Shown here piece after piece: positions 30,161 through 41,689 of a DNA stretch of 64,000 bases. The notes under the pieces were generated by a model. The model made no database searches, was not told the DNA's origin, and saw only the letters and a program-made list of their open reading frames with translations. Position 1 is the first letter of the stretch; each line of letters begins with the position of its first letter. The DNA lies in assembly GCA_903632075.3 (NCBI GenBank), contig CAHIKZ030000058.1, positions 87,501 to 151,500 on the forward strand. Direction: 5' to 3'. The position numbers were made by a program, and so were the translations under genes. The DNA comes from Acanthosepion pharaonis. Its lineage: Eukaryota > Mollusca > Cephalopoda > Sepiida > Sepiidae.

Positions 30161-31120
30161 ATTTCTGCTTGCTGGTAGCAGTAAACTACAGAAATGTATC
30201 TATTGCTGGAGAAAATGAACTTTTGTCTGTAGTTTTCATTTGTTTTTTTATTTTTTTTTAATCTTTTTAACATGAATCTTTTAACAATCCTTGTGTTGGT
30301 GAAACAGTCTCTTTTAAGTTGTTATTTGAGATAAGAGCTGGATATACATGCTGCTTTGAATTCTCTGGTCAGTTTGACAGTTTTATTGGACCTGGTGAGG
30401 GGATGTGTCTCTGTTTAGTGTTTGTGTGTGTGTTATTTGGTTCTTAGGGAGTGAGTGAGTATGATATGTGTAAGCGTGTGTATTGCTGTGGGTGTGTGTT
30501 ATAATTAAAAGGCACGAACTCTTAAAATTTCATGAGGTTATATTTATTTCATTAGGTTCGAAAAATGGCATAAATTCATCAGACTTTCAAATTCATGGGT
30601 AAAAGAAAATATATCTCCAGGTTTAAATAATAAAATTTATGTAAAAATGTATATGTGAAAGTAGGGAGAAAATTGGAAAGAAAGACGCATAAGTAAGATT
30701 GAGAGAGATGTGGGAAGAAAAGCATAGAAAGAAAGATAGGAAAAACATGTGTGTGAGAGAGTAATAATAAAGAATTTAAAAAAAATAGATTGAGACGAAT
30801 ACAAGTTATTTTCAGTTGAAAAATGACTTTCGACTTGTTGACTTAATTTAAAGTACAGCCTACGTAAAACATGTATACATCAATTGTGACAGTTAAATAC
30901 ACATAAAAGGGCGGGAAAAGAGAAAAAGAAGAAAAGAAAGGTAGGAGAAATCAATGAAAGGTTATGTAGGTAATCTAAATATTCTGTCTGGCCTACGATT
31001 ATGAAACTTGTGTACTCATTAAAAAGAAAAAGGGCATTGAATAGTAAAAATGTGTAATTAAGAATTTTCTCGTAAAGATTTCAAGTTTAGCATAAAAATA
31101 TAATACATTTAAATTAAAAT
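30161..31120. other. No recognised gene
   Basis: AT/GT-rich and purine-rich sequence without recognisable repeat family or frame. Confidence 0.4.
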
Positions 31121-31124
31121 ATAT

Positions 31125-31126
<2 letters not shown>

Positions 31127-31202
<76 letters not shown>
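31127..31202. repeat. (CA)n(TA)n compound microsatellite
   Basis: About 22 CA units running into about 14 TA units. Confidence 0.95.
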
Positions 31203-31206
<4 letters not shown>

Positions 31207-31428
31207 TATATAGAAAAGAAAAGGGTAAGATTTTCCTTAATATTAGTCATAATATCACTGAAGATATTATTAATAAAACTAAATATATTAATGATAATGA
31301 TAATAATAATAAATATAGAAAAAAAAATGGTATTAAAAATGATAGTAATAGTAGTCAAACTAATAAATTATAAAAATAATGAGAGACGAGGAAATAATAT
31401 AGTATATGTCTAAGATAACAAATATACC

Positions 31429-31429
<1 letters not shown>

Positions 31430-31477
<48 letters not shown>

Positions 31478-31493
31478 ATGTGTGTGTGTGTGT
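31430..31493. repeat. (TA)n(TG)n compound microsatellite
   Basis: About 12 TA units and about 18 TG units. Confidence 0.95.
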
Positions 31494-31499
31494 TTATGA

Positions 31500-32220
31500 G
31501 TATTGGTATAACATTTTCTCGGTGACATTTGATATAGAAACAATTAGAAGATGGAGTTTTTTTCTCTTTACACGAATCCAAAAATTCATTCAAATTTAAA
31601 ATTTCTATTTTTTAAAGAAGATAAGGATCGCGTTTTCTTAAATTACTTTTCGGAAAATCTGTATCGGCCTTTGTAAACTATTATGATATTTTCGTTGATA
31701 TAGATCAAATACGAACTTTGAGAAATGCCATCTTGATTCTCAATGAAGTTTTCTTTCCAAAGTTGTGGATTAAGTACTAATGCGAGGTTGAAGTATATAG
31801 AGCGAGAATGCTACTCTTATGAAAACACCAATGCAAACACCGGACGTGACCTTCTTTTAAGGAGATACGAATGTTCATTATGAACAAGACTGAATAACAT
31901 TCCTGGAACTCAAAAGTCACCGATGATTACCGCAGTCTACAGAACCGAAACGTTACAAAAACAAAGTACAAAGGCAAAGTAATTACGCTGAACATTATGC
32001 AAGGAGCAGCATACAAATATAAAGTAAAAGTGAATGAAACGATAAGAAATATGAGAATGAAGGCAATGAAAAGAAAAGAAAAACAAAAAAGACAAAAGAA
32101 AATGTAGCCAATATAAAACAAAATACCAAAATATTGCATAAAAAAATACAAGAACGACATATTTAAGGTAGATAACCAAAATCCACATATGTTTCTTTTC
32201 CCAAAATACAACCAGTAAAT
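31500..32220. other. AT-rich, nothing recognised
   Basis: The minus-strand frames at 31927-32353 are Phe/Tyr/Leu-rich and follow from the A-rich plus strand; no domain. Confidence 0.4.
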
Positions 32221-32224
32221 AACT

Positions 32225-32258
32225 CTCTCGTGACGTAACTTTTGTCACGTCACGAGAG
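32225..32258. other. 15-bp hairpin with CRE-like half-sites
   Basis: CTCTCGTGACGTAAC-TTTT-GTCACGTCACGAGAG: arms of 15 bp with one mismatch around a TTTT loop. Each arm contains TGACGT. Isolated; function unknown. Confidence 0.8.
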
Positions 32259-32368
32259 AACGTACAAAAAGTAGTTAAGCAAAAGCTATCAAGAGATACA
32301 CCACAGAGAAGAAAGGAACCTGAAAAACGGATTAGAAAAAAAAAATCAACCAATAGTGATCGCTAGAA

Positions 32369-32749
32369 ATGGAGATTACCCTTGACCTTGAGCTTTTTTT
32401 CTTTCTTTTCCACTTAACTGTTTTTTGGTTCAACGACCAACATCCACTTTCCCCAGGGAAGATCCAGGTTTTACCAGGAAGAAATGTTGGTCAAATGGAC
32501 TACTGTATCACACCCACTTTTCGTGAGTTACATAAACTAATTTATTCGTTACTCTATGTAATGATGCCCGAAATAAATATTTCTTCATTCCTTTCCTCAG
32601 ATGTTTTCAAATTATTGCTTCAGGTACTATACACAGCCACAAAAACCACCGAGAGATGTATATCAACCGCGTGTAAGCCAAACCGATGTCCCGAAGATCA
32701 CTATCACTATTACCACGTGCTAGGAAAACATAGCAAGGGCATAACATAA
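32369..32749 (+). other. Unrecognised 126-codon open frame
   Basis: Open frame with ATG at 32369. Contains a hydrophobic N-terminal stretch (LELFFFLFHLTVFWF) and then a more normal composition (TTERCISTACKPNRCPED). No family recognised, no neighbouring exon; may be chance. Confidence 0.15.
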
Positions 32750-33024
32750 CCTACCACAAAAGGAAGAACAATTTTTTTTTTAGGACGATGATGCGAAAGA
32801 AAAGAAAGATAAATAGACATAAAAAGTAAGAAAAAAAAAGAAAAAAAGTAAAAGAAGAAATTATGGTAAAACCCAGAAAGAAAGAAATGCTATTATTCAG
32901 ATTTGATATGTTCCCAATTTCAAATAAGATTAAAAAAAAAAAAAACCTGAACCAAAAATCAAAAGCTGAAAGAAGGAACTAAAGAAATCATGAATGAATG
33001 AAAAAAAAAAAATATTGTTGACGA

Positions 33025-33318
33025 ATGACAAAGTTAAACGCGAAGTTAATTCGGTGCGAAGCCATTTGTTGTCTGTTGGTACCTAAAACGGATATCTTTC
33101 ACCACCATCGCTCCATTGATCAAAGACTTGCTGCGGGCAGCGGCAGATTGGCTGAGATTCGTCGCAACCCAATCTTGATTGTCAATCTTCTGACCGGTTT
33201 GGCGTCTCTCAGGCCACCAGACGCGGCTCTCCACTCATGGACGCCGACGCTGCCGAACCCACTCAGACCAATATTGCTTTTTTCTCCATTCAGTATGGAT
33301 GGGTTCCAAGAAGAATAA
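33025..33318 (+). other. Unrecognised 97-codon open frame in a GC-richer patch
   Basis: Region 33060-33310 is GC-richer than the flanks and open on both strands. The plus-strand product includes RLAAGSGRLAEIRRNPILIV. No family recognised. Could be decayed transposon sequence or an exon. Confidence 0.2.
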
Positions 33319-33409
33319 CCCCAAAGCTAGTGTTCAGAATAGATACGTTCTTACTCGAACGGTCGATTTGTCTCAACCATTTCATTCATCTATCAGGAAA
33401 ACTCTATGA

Positions 33410-33940
33410 ATTGAATATACATATACATACCAACTCACTCTAAATGAACTGGAATTTCTTAGTCTTGGACCAAATTTTTATCTCGCACAGAAACCTTATT
33501 TAATGTTTAAAAAAAAAACGCAACTTGAAGCTTTATACGAACAAATACATATATTGGATCAAGTCAACCATATTACTACACAGGTAGATTTAAAAGAATT
33601 ACTTAAAGCAGAATCTATTAAACACCGTTATCATAAAAATCCAATTTTAGAATTATAAACACTATAATTAAAAGCAGCCACACAACTAAAAAAATAGCAA
33701 CAGTATTGTTATCCGACCAACTGATAAAACAAGCCATTTTGGACGATCATAATAAATTTAAAAAGTTAACCAATAAGACCAGCTCTCAGCTTAAAAACCA
33801 TATCAATAGACTTATTACTGCTAACAATGCTGAAATCGGATCTTATTTAAATTTTGATTTCAATTATTAAAAAGATTATAGTTTGACAAAAAAACCAGGC
33901 TTTGCCAATTTAATTTAAATAAATGTATCAAGTTTTTCAG
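33410..33940 (+). pseudogene. Probable Penelope-like element N-terminal fragment
   Basis: The plus strand encodes QLTLNELEFLSLGPNFYLAQ and, in the same frame to about 33657, KKKTQLEALYEQIHILDQVN. Another frame then gives SIVIRPTDKTSHFG (about 33690), and a further frame KLTNKTSSQLKNHINRL. The order 'L..xExxFLxLGPxF' then 'IVIRxTDK' is what I associate with the region before the RT domain in Penelope-like elements of some invertebrates. RT motifs themselves are missing. At least two frameshifts. Family call is from memory of motifs. Confidence 0.42.
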
Positions 33941-33997
33941 CTCTTGTTTTGAAAAGGCCTCTTAATGAGTTGTCTAAATTTGAAACTAACCAGATAT

Positions 33998-34028
<31 letters not shown>

Positions 34029-34174
34029 ACGTATATATACATATATATACATACAATTCAATATATATATTTAAACTAAAAGATTACACTCCACTACAAA
34101 AATTTTGTTTTAATTTTAAAAAAAAAGCAATATTTTTATATATGGTTTTTAGGATATTACGGTGTTCTTGCATA

Positions 34175-34236
<62 letters not shown>

Positions 34237-34305
34237 AATATTTATATATAAAGAATAGAGCAATATTATATATTTTAGATATTACACCGAAAAACGTAAA
34301 AAACG

Positions 34306-34349
<44 letters not shown>

Positions 34350-34351
34350 GT

Positions 34352-34384
<33 letters not shown>

Positions 34385-34430
34385 CATACATACAAACACA
34401 CATATATATATATATATATAGATAGATAGA
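33998..34430. repeat. Cluster of (TA)n and (CA)n tracts
   Basis: TA tracts at about 34001-34028, 34181-34232, 34306-34342 and 34374-34422, with a CA tract at 34352-34370. Unique spacers of 60-150 bp separate them. Confidence 0.95.
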
Positions 34431-34560
34431 TATTTACAAGAGTAACAATCGAGAACAAGAATTATCGCTTTTGACTACTGTGTTTAATGGCAGATAAGTA
34501 TCTCTTTTCCTCTCATATTTTCAACAATATGTATTGGATTTCATATGCGTAGCTGATGTT

Positions 34561-34745
34561 GTGCGGGTGGTGTAACAGACAGTGGTTCGGAAAAGAAAAT
34601 CGGAGTGCCGAGTTCCAAATCTGGCCGAGTTGGTTACATTCACTTTCTCAGAAGTATCTTTCGGCAAAGGTGTGTATCGATTTCCTCCTCACCAACCAAC
34701 TGGTTAAATAGATGAGATGACTGTAAACGCTAGCTGTGATTGATG
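34561..34745 (+). mobile_element. 5S-tRNA chimeric SINE, tRNA part only
   Basis: GTGCGGGTGGTGTAACAGAC, AAATCGGAGTGCCGAGTTCC, TTACATTCACTTTCTCAG and TCGGCAAAGGTGTGTATCG follow the tRNA-derived half of the 5S-tRNA SINEs at 49 kb. The 5S half is missing, consistent with 5' truncation. Confidence 0.7.
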
Positions 34746-35089
34746 AATCTCCAGGAGAAAAACAATTGTAAACTGAAAATTGTATAGAGCCTCGATGAAG
34801 CGCATATAAAGAAGCCATTTCAATATATTATTGGGTTCAGAGGTCACTAGGGTTCAAAGCATTATGATCTCAAGTGGGGTTCAATAAAAATATGTTCGCC
34901 CAGACACCGTAGACCACTTTTACTGAGCCTAACTTTATAAATGAAATTGTTTTATATACCATCTGGTACAGTGCATTTTAAGATGTAAATAATATTTATT
35001 TTATACGGCTGATTTTTTTTTTAGTGTTTGAGAATATGTTTTTAATGTGAAACGATGTGGTTGCCTGTGTGACTTGACTTGAAAGCGCT

Positions 35090-35655
35090 GTATTTCGTCC
35101 ACAGGGGAATGAATCTCTTGCGTAGCAACGTTACCTTTTACGGTCTATCTGAGACCAATATCGCAAAGTTAGACTGTCCCTGATCTTGCTGATAATCAAA
35201 TTAACCGTTTTTTCAGTAGGAGAAATTTTGATCTTAGTTTTAGGAAGAACAAAGCTTATAGACTCTTTTTATTTATTGCACTTCGTAGGAAAAAAATTAC
35301 CGATTACTTGTCAGTGAAGGAGAGAGAAAAAACACTGAATAAGAGAGATTTGTAATCATTTTACTCCTTGAAACGTTACATTTCGTCCGTAGGGGAATGG
35401 ATCTGTTCCGTTGCAGCGTTACATTACTTGGTTTACTTGAGACCAATATACGAACGTTATACTCTCTCTTCAAATTTACCATCTTTTCAACAGGAGAAAT
35501 TTTTTTAGCGTAGTTTTAAAAAGAAAAAACGCATATATTCTGTAATGACTGTCTTTACATAGCCCTCCGTCGAGTGGCTTTTACCGATTACTTGTCAGTA
35601 AAGGAGAGGGAAAACAACTGAATAACAGAGATTTCAAATCATTTTGCTCCTTAAT
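35090..35655. repeat. Tandem duplication, about 285-bp unit
   Basis: Unit 1 (about 35090-35370) and unit 2 (about 35371-35655) share TTTCGTCC.CAGGGGAATG, GAGACCAATAT, CAGGAGAAATTTT, TACCGATTACTTGTCAGT and CATTTTGCTCCTT/CATTTTACTCCTT. Divergence is moderate. Confidence 0.82.
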
Positions 35656-35834
35656 CTATGGCAGTTGCTGGCTTCTGAAGGAAGATATTTTGACTAAAAA
35701 TTTTTGAAGGAAGAAAGTCAAGAGAAATCTCTTCACTTTCTGGCTAATTGCTGATTCATTAATTCCCAATCATAGGCACTTGTAATTGTCAACCGATACT
35801 GAAATATATCGTATTTCAGAAATATATTTGGATT

Positions 35835-36270
35835 AATTAAAAGAAAAAAAAAACTTGTAGGTCCAACGAATGATTTATTTTATGGAAATATTTCAACTAG
35901 CAGTTGCCATTCTTGGTCAATCCTTAATTTGAATAAAACAGTGCAAAGAAACTAAAAACGCTTAAGAATTTAAATCAAGGGAAAAAAAGTGAGTTGATGA
36001 CGTTTACAAAGTAAAAGCTCCAAAGAAAAATATGATATGAAAAAAAAGGCAATTTGTAGAGTAAAAGCAAAATTCCTTTTTTTATGCCTCAACTCTTACT
36101 TTGTAAACGTCGTCAACTCGGTTTTGTTCCTTGATTTGAATTTTTAAGCGTTTCTAGTTTCTTTGTACAGTTTTACTCAAATTAAGGAATGACCAAAACT
36201 GGAAACAGCTAGTCGAAATATTTCCATGAAATAAATCATTCGTTGGAACTACAAGTTTTTTTTTTTAATT
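35835..36270. repeat. About 430-bp foldback element
   Basis: Left arm 35835-36040 and right arm 36075-36270 are inverted copies at roughly 85-90% identity: CTTGTAG.TCCAACGAATGA, GGAAATATTTC.ACTAGC, AAGAAACTA.AAACGCTTAA, GACGTTTACAAAGTAA. The outer ends are A/T runs next to AATTAA. No coding capacity. MITE-like or a foldback repeat. Confidence 0.85.
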
Positions 36271-37190
36271 ATGCAACTACCAACGGAGACAAGTATCTTT
36301 GAAGCATATTTGGCTGTTGATTAGGAGACGCTTTTTATTTTCTTAATCCTTAACCATAACATATTCACCTTTATTTTACACACGTTAGTTTCATAGCATT
36401 GCAGGATGTTATAGATAAGCAATCAACTAAAGAGTAAAAAATTCGGAACGTTAATAATACTGATAATTATTTATTTTTTTAGAAATTATGAAACGTCATC
36501 ATTTTGCGTACAGAAAGAGAAGTTTTATTCATAGTTCTTGGTTTTATTTCAAGACTTGACAATACATTTGATGGCAAATGATCCAATACTAATGTGGGAT
36601 TTTCCTCCTACAAGAACTGTTTTATAAACAGAGGTAAAATGACTTTTACAAACAACTGGGTTGTGAGTTTTCAAGGGTTTTGTCTCAGAGTACCGACTTT
36701 AACTATTGTTCCAGCATGTTCTGATCTTAAGGAAGATGAACTACATGAAACTTATTTTGTTTCATGTAGTCACTCCGGCAAGCTGTTAAACATCACTTTT
36801 TCACAGTTTTTAAAAAGAATTTCGGTTACTGAAATTTAAACAATATTAACTGAACTTATTTTGCAAAAAAAATAAAAAATAAAAAAATAAAATAAAATGA
36901 AGGGTGGTTCTAAAAAGTGTGCCAATATTATATTGTAACGTTTGATCGATTTGGACTATGGAAAATTAACGTTAATAATTAACTTCAAATTCACATAGGA
37001 ATCCATAAAGACGTGGGAGAATATGAATGTTAAATTAGAAAAATTCTCTTTTGATGACTTTTGTCGTTTAAAAAGATATCAATAGACTAAATAAATTTTT
37101 ATCGATAGAATCATCCATATCTAGTGAAAATAAACGAAATACAATAGAGGGCGATTACAATTCTACTTCGAAAAAATATTTTAATTTTAA
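36271..37190. other. AT-rich, nothing recognised
   Basis: Contains a perfect 12-bp hairpin (ACTACATGAAAC, 7-nt loop, at 36740-36770) within an 81-codon frame at 36594-36839 that matches no family I know. Confidence 0.4.
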
Positions 37191-37199
37191 TTTAAAATT

Positions 37200-37432
37200 G
37201 AAAATTATGTTTTCCTGTATCTGCAGAATGTTATCGATGTGGAATTGCAACTGAATTTTTTGTAGTTCTTCCGTACCCTCTACATATATATGATTGTATA
37301 AATTATTTATTCTGAAGAAATTCTTTAAACTTCCCTGTATCTACAGTGTTTTCTCGATGTAGAATTGTAACTGAGGTTTGTTGTACTTCTTTTTATCTAC
37401 CCTTTACATATATATGATTCTATAAAAATACG
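37200..37432. repeat. Tandem duplication, about 128-bp unit
   Basis: TTCCTGTATCTGCAGAATGT/TCCCTGTATCTACAGTGTTT, TCGATGT.GAATTG.AACTGA and TACATATATATGATT occur twice in order, at about 37210 and 37340. Confidence 0.8.
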
Positions 37433-37928
37433 GAGATTTGAAATTTTCATGTTTGAGCAATGTAGATATCCTGTATTTTATGAGATTACCTAACTGTAAT
37501 AATGAAAGAATATAATTGGTGTATGAGAAACGGGAGGAATAATTTCAATTCTGTCTGGGTGTAACTTTTGTGCTTTTGATTTTAGCTAATACATAAAATA
37601 TAAAATTTCTTTGATGCCGTTTCAGACAACAATAGTTAAGAGTTTTATTTTATTGATGGTTAATGCTGTTCGATACAAACATTTTCAAAAAGAACATTGA
37701 TGAAGTTATGGCAATTATTTTATAAATATCTAATTTCAAATAATGTTTTTGCTTTTTATAAATTTATGTACGGTGAAAAACTAAACCTTAATCTTTTTTC
37801 ACTTTCTAAATAAATTCACGAACAAAAACATTACTTTTCAGTCAAAACAAACCATAAAGAGCAAAATAAAACAAAAGTAGACACTTATAAAATGAAATAA
37901 ATACACTTTTGCGATTTTACTTCATAAT
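37433..37928. other. AT-rich, nothing recognised
   Basis: No repeat family or frame recognised. Confidence 0.4.
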
Positions 37929-38222
37929 GGAGGCATGGTGGAGTAATGGATAGCGGCTCGGATTGAGAAATCGGGGAGTCGAGTTCGAATTCCAGTCGAA
38001 TCCATTACATTAATAGAATCCATTGCATTCACTTGGAAAAGCTATGAAACCTTTTCTTCTCCCCCTAGCTATGGGTAAATAGCAGGAGAGACCTGGTTCT
38101 ATAGTCTTGGATGGCAACTGGTCCACCGCAGAAAGAAATGGCAATCTACTGCCTTGTCAGTCATGTATCGAAAGATACATGATCGTTTAAGCGTGCATCA
38201 CACATGGCACATAACTAACTGA
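37929..38222 (+). mobile_element. tRNA-derived SINE copy 4
   Basis: GTGGAGTAATGGATAGCGGC, GAGTTCGAATTCCAGTCG (B-box-like), a small internal duplication (GAATCCATTACATTAATAGA then ATCCATTGCATTCAC), GGATGGCAACTGGTCCACCG, GAAAGATACATGATCGTTTA, and ending GGCACATAACTAACTGA. Confidence 0.9.
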
Positions 38223-38780
38223 ATAATAATAAGAAGTGAAATATGTTGTCAGTCGTTCCAGTTGTTATATGAGTATTGGTTATATTAGTCGTTTGTTATT
38301 ATTGTTTCTTATTATTCTTTATAAGGAAATGGGCATTCCTTGAACAAGCAGTAAATGCTACTTTCGTTTGAAATTTTTATTAAAACTTTCTGTTAGATAT
38401 TTTTTCCAGGAAAATAGATTTCTCAAATCCAGTAACTGTTATAATACTTACCAGCATTGGTGGGGATATTCCTCCTTATTTTTTGGTTTGAAATAGTGTG
38501 GAACGTCATTCTTTTGATCATGTCATTCTTTTCACATCGAGTTACATTTTAGATATTCCTGCTGTTAAAACTCCCCAGGGGATGTGGATTTTGCTATTTG
38601 TTTCTGATTCTTCAGTGACTGTCCTCAAAACGTTCGAAACGGATGGTTTTAGCTAAGACGCTCGAATCCACTCCTAAACGTTGCTCTGAGAATGCAGTTG
38701 TTATACAGCAGAACGCTTAGATGTTGCTGAGTGTGCATTTTGCCATGAGATGATATTAATGTGACAATTTCAAGTCTGTT
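38223..38780. other. No recognised gene
   Basis: Unassigned sequence between SINE copy 4 and the monomer-tailed element. Confidence 0.4.
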
Positions 38781-38784
38781 TAGG

Positions 38785-39090
38785 AACACCACTGTTTCTG
38801 TCTATATTTCCGAGATGAGGTATTATGTACACTATTTACATTATTCGGACTATTGTCTTCATCTTTGTCGCCATATTTATTATAAAGTTTCGCCCCGTTG
38901 GAACTGAACTGGGGTAGATTGTTCTAGTTCCATGTGCCATGTTTAATGGATGTCAGTTGTCAGTTATCTCCTGTTAATTCCCCTCTGCAAGTTCTCCACT
39001 GCCTTACCTGGGTATTGAACTCACACTCTTTAGGTCCTGTCACTGGATCTAACCAACGCCTTTATCCACTGTGCCTTGTGACCTATCCAC
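38785..39090 (-). mobile_element. tRNA-headed element with one hammerhead-family monomer
   Basis: Minus strand, 5' to 3': GGCACAGTGGATAAAGGCGT (A-box-like), GTGAGTTCAATACCCAGG (B-box-like), GATAACTGACAACTGACATC, CATGGAACTAGAACAATC, then GGGGCGAAACTTTATAATAA, AAATATGGCGACAAAGATGA and a monomer tail. Head plus body plus monomer in one uninterrupted orientation, unlike 10.25-10.88 kb. The CTGANGA part of the core is not recognisable here. Confidence 0.7.
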
Positions 39091-39370
39091 GTAGCTGACC
39101 AAATATGGAGTGAATATGGAGATCATCGCCCTCTGTGGGACCAGGTTGAGATCATAGCCAATGGAAAATTTGTAAACTTAAGGAATCAGCACATATGCTA
39201 GGCCACAAAAATCTCCTGAGCCGACCAAGCATAGAAATGAATACAATATGAGAACCAGTAATAAGGAGTGCGATAATAACAAACAAAAAATGCAATATGA
39301 GATCTGGTAAAAACATGAAATGATAACAGCAAAAGTTGCAATATGAGCACTGGTAAAAATGGTGGCTGAT

Positions 39371-39665
39371 GCCAATTTTTAAATCATTTCATCCCAAGCT
39401 AAGCAATTTAAGACACTAATATGCAAGGGGTTACTGAATGTTAAAGAATATGAGTAAAAGAAAAGACAGAACAATAAAAGAAATATAATTAAGAAGACAA
39501 GAAATAACGATTGACTTTAGATTTCATTTTTTGAAGATCAAAGTTGCCTGGGAAGTAACAATCCGGAAGAGAGTTCCACAGGTGAGAAATGCAAGAGAAG
39601 AAACTGTTAGCATAGAACTTACGATTACATGTAGCCATTTGAACTAGCAGCATGGTTTCATCATT
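39371..39665 (-). pseudogene. LINE 3' end fragment (CR1/L2-like)
   Basis: Reverse complement shows the family's C-terminal/3' UTR blocks (AACTTTGATCTTCAAAAAAT, GAAATCTAAAGTCAATCG) and a decayed tail at 39371-39430. 5'-truncated. Confidence 0.65.
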
Positions 39666-39689
39666 TTACAATTATAGCAAATATATATT

Positions 39690-40175
39690 TATTGTATAGT
39701 ATAGCTGACCACTCGTATTCGAGGATACCCGCCTAGTAGGGCGGCTAGCTACCCCCTATTGCAGACGCTTGCTCAGGCGCATTTGTGTTTATGCAACACC
39801 CACAAGGCCCACCTGTGATTTATACTGCAACTCTGTTGATCAGTTACAGTTTCTGGGAAAGAGCGTATTATCTAGCGTGATCAACAATCAAACAAAGCCT
39901 ACACGCTTAAGCCCTCGGCCACGATGACTTGTGACTTCGTGCTAGGACAGCTATTGACGGCCCCAAGAGTTCTGTCTAGCCAATTTGACTCTCAAGTGAA
40001 ATTAGATAGACACTCACAACCATACCCATGGTATGGTTTTCAGGAACTTTCAAAGGATCGCCACCTCCAGACCGATAATATCAGGTAGGCTCCTTCCTGA
40101 CCATGGTGAGATTCGAACCCGAGTCTCATGATCAGGATACGAACGTTCTAACCACACTTCTACGTGTCCAGCTAT
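39690..40175 (-). mobile_element. tRNA-derived SINE of a different family
   Basis: Minus strand begins CGTAGAAGTGTGGTTAGAAC (A-box TGGTTAGAACG), GTTCGTATCCTGATCATGAG, then CGGGTTCGAATCTCACCATG (strong B-box GGTTCGAATCT). The tRNA-like head is followed by about 400 bp of body with GTCTATCTAATTTCACTTGA and GAATACGAGTGGTCAGCTA near its end. It shares no body sequence with SINE copies 1-4. No perfect tRNA cloverleaf, so not counted as a tRNA gene. Confidence 0.72.
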
Positions 40176-40599
40176 TTCCTGCACAAAATATGTTATAACT
40201 GTCATCATTCTAAATATCAACATAGAGTTAACATTGTTATTCATGGGAGAAATACAGTTATAAATGATAAAATATACACAAGTCAATGGAATAAATATAT
40301 ACAAAAGGCAATATACACATAACTCTATAATAACACCCATACTGTCTTAAGTCATACCTGTTCTAGATTCGTTTTCTTCGAAATTTATCGACAGAATTTT
40401 TGCAATAGTGCTCCAAGAATGCTGAGTACAAATACCACCTTCATATTTCACAATTTATTTCACTTCTCTTGTTGTGTTCCGATATTTGGCTAGTCATTAT
40501 TTGTTTTCATTCCTCAAAGATCCACATCAGCAGATTCAGTTGGTGTCAATGTGACATTAAGACGCATAAATACCCTAACAGTCTGCTTTGTATTCTACG

Positions 40600-40830
40600 T
40601 GTTTTTTGGCATACTCAGAATCTGTAGGAGGAAGGTGGCCTTAAAGAATTCGACTCTCACAAAACATATCGAAGACAAAAGGGAGAGAGGAAGGTCACGA
40701 GAAATCTATCAGAAGAGCTTATGTGATAGCAAGATGATAGGCAGGATAGAAGTCTTGGCAATGGGGCAAACGTTATTAACACCTACACAGGATAAGAGAT
40801 CATGGCGAGCTACGATTTTTCCACGTTCTA
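40600..40830 (+). pseudogene. LINE C-terminal fragment (IEDKR..GRSR type)
   Basis: Within a 108-codon frame the plus strand encodes TKHIEDKRERGRSREIYQKS and QDKRSWRATI. This matches the '(K)IEGKRxRGRQRxxxLxSL ... xxDRxxWRxM' C-terminus of animal endonuclease-RT type non-LTR elements. It lies upstream of an RT-region fragment (41.04 kb), the reverse of the normal order. Confidence 0.62.
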
Positions 40831-41034
40831 AAGGGGCAAAGAACATAGAAGTTCATCTGGTTGGTATCGACTCATAATTTGATTTACAGTTTCTACAGTC
40901 TATTTCATTTCCCCCATTGATCATATCACTACTGGCAGGACTGACAGTATCATATTCCATTTATATTATCATAACTGCGTTACTTTCTGTTCGCCTTATA
41001 TAGCCATGTCTGTATATTTATTACCGTGCTTGCG

Positions 41035-41400
41035 CAATATAATTGTGTAGTCATTTATCATGACAACATCGGAGATTATACGAATACAACCAGGGACTCT
41101 TTCACGTCTAAAGAAGTCAACCGGGCAATACGCAAAAATATCGAAAGAGCACAAATCTTAAAATCTGAAGTGGGATCAGCACTGAGCAAATGGAACACAA
41201 ACAAAGCAGCAGAACCTGACTAGATTGTAATAGAGATATTGGCAGCCGTTAAGGATTTCGGCATTGACAAGATCACAGGAGTAATAAATGAAATATACAA
41301 CATTGGTGAAATACCGGAAGACTTAAGTACATTCATTTTTCTATAACTGCCTAAGAAGCCAGGTACAAACAACAATTTTTTTTTCAAATCAAATTTGAAT
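41035..41400 (+). pseudogene. LINE endonuclease-RT linker fragment
   Basis: Plus strand encodes SKEVNRAIRKNIERAQ, WNTNKAAEPD (the 'GKAAGPD' motif before the RT domain), then after a stop VIEILAAVKDFGIDKITGVI, NEIYNIGEIPEDLSTFIF and LPKKPGTNN, the 'NxIYxxGxIPEDWxxxxxxxIPKKPG' start of the RT finger domain. Stops inside; ends abruptly. Confidence 0.8.
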
Positions 41401-41689
41401 GGTTGAATTTTATAGGATTAGCTTAATAACTTCAGACAGAGTGTAGTTGAACGTCATGCATGGCAACCTTATGAGAGTCGAGATGTGACGGAGCTAAAAA
41501 AAAAAATTTACTTCGTAATGCTATTTACGAGACTGAATTGATGTTTTAAGCAATAAAAAATTTCCAAATGATTTCCAAATCTGATTTTTAATTGGAGCAA
41601 AACTCATTCGAAAAAACAATATTCCACGAAAAATCCATCTTAGATTTTCGTATTAGATAAATTTTGGTTGATCCAGTTCATTTCCACAA

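Noticed and set aside
36740..36770. Perfect 12-bp hairpin as a terminator
   Set aside because: Isolated inverted repeat in eukaryotic AT-rich DNA with no gene upstream.
36594..36839. 81-codon frame as a small gene
   Set aside because: Contains a perfect hairpin, no recognisable domain, and the flanks are AT-rich non-coding sequence.
40100..40175. Functional tRNA gene on the minus strand
   Set aside because: Good A- and B-boxes, but no consistent cloverleaf or anticodon arm, and it runs into a SINE body.
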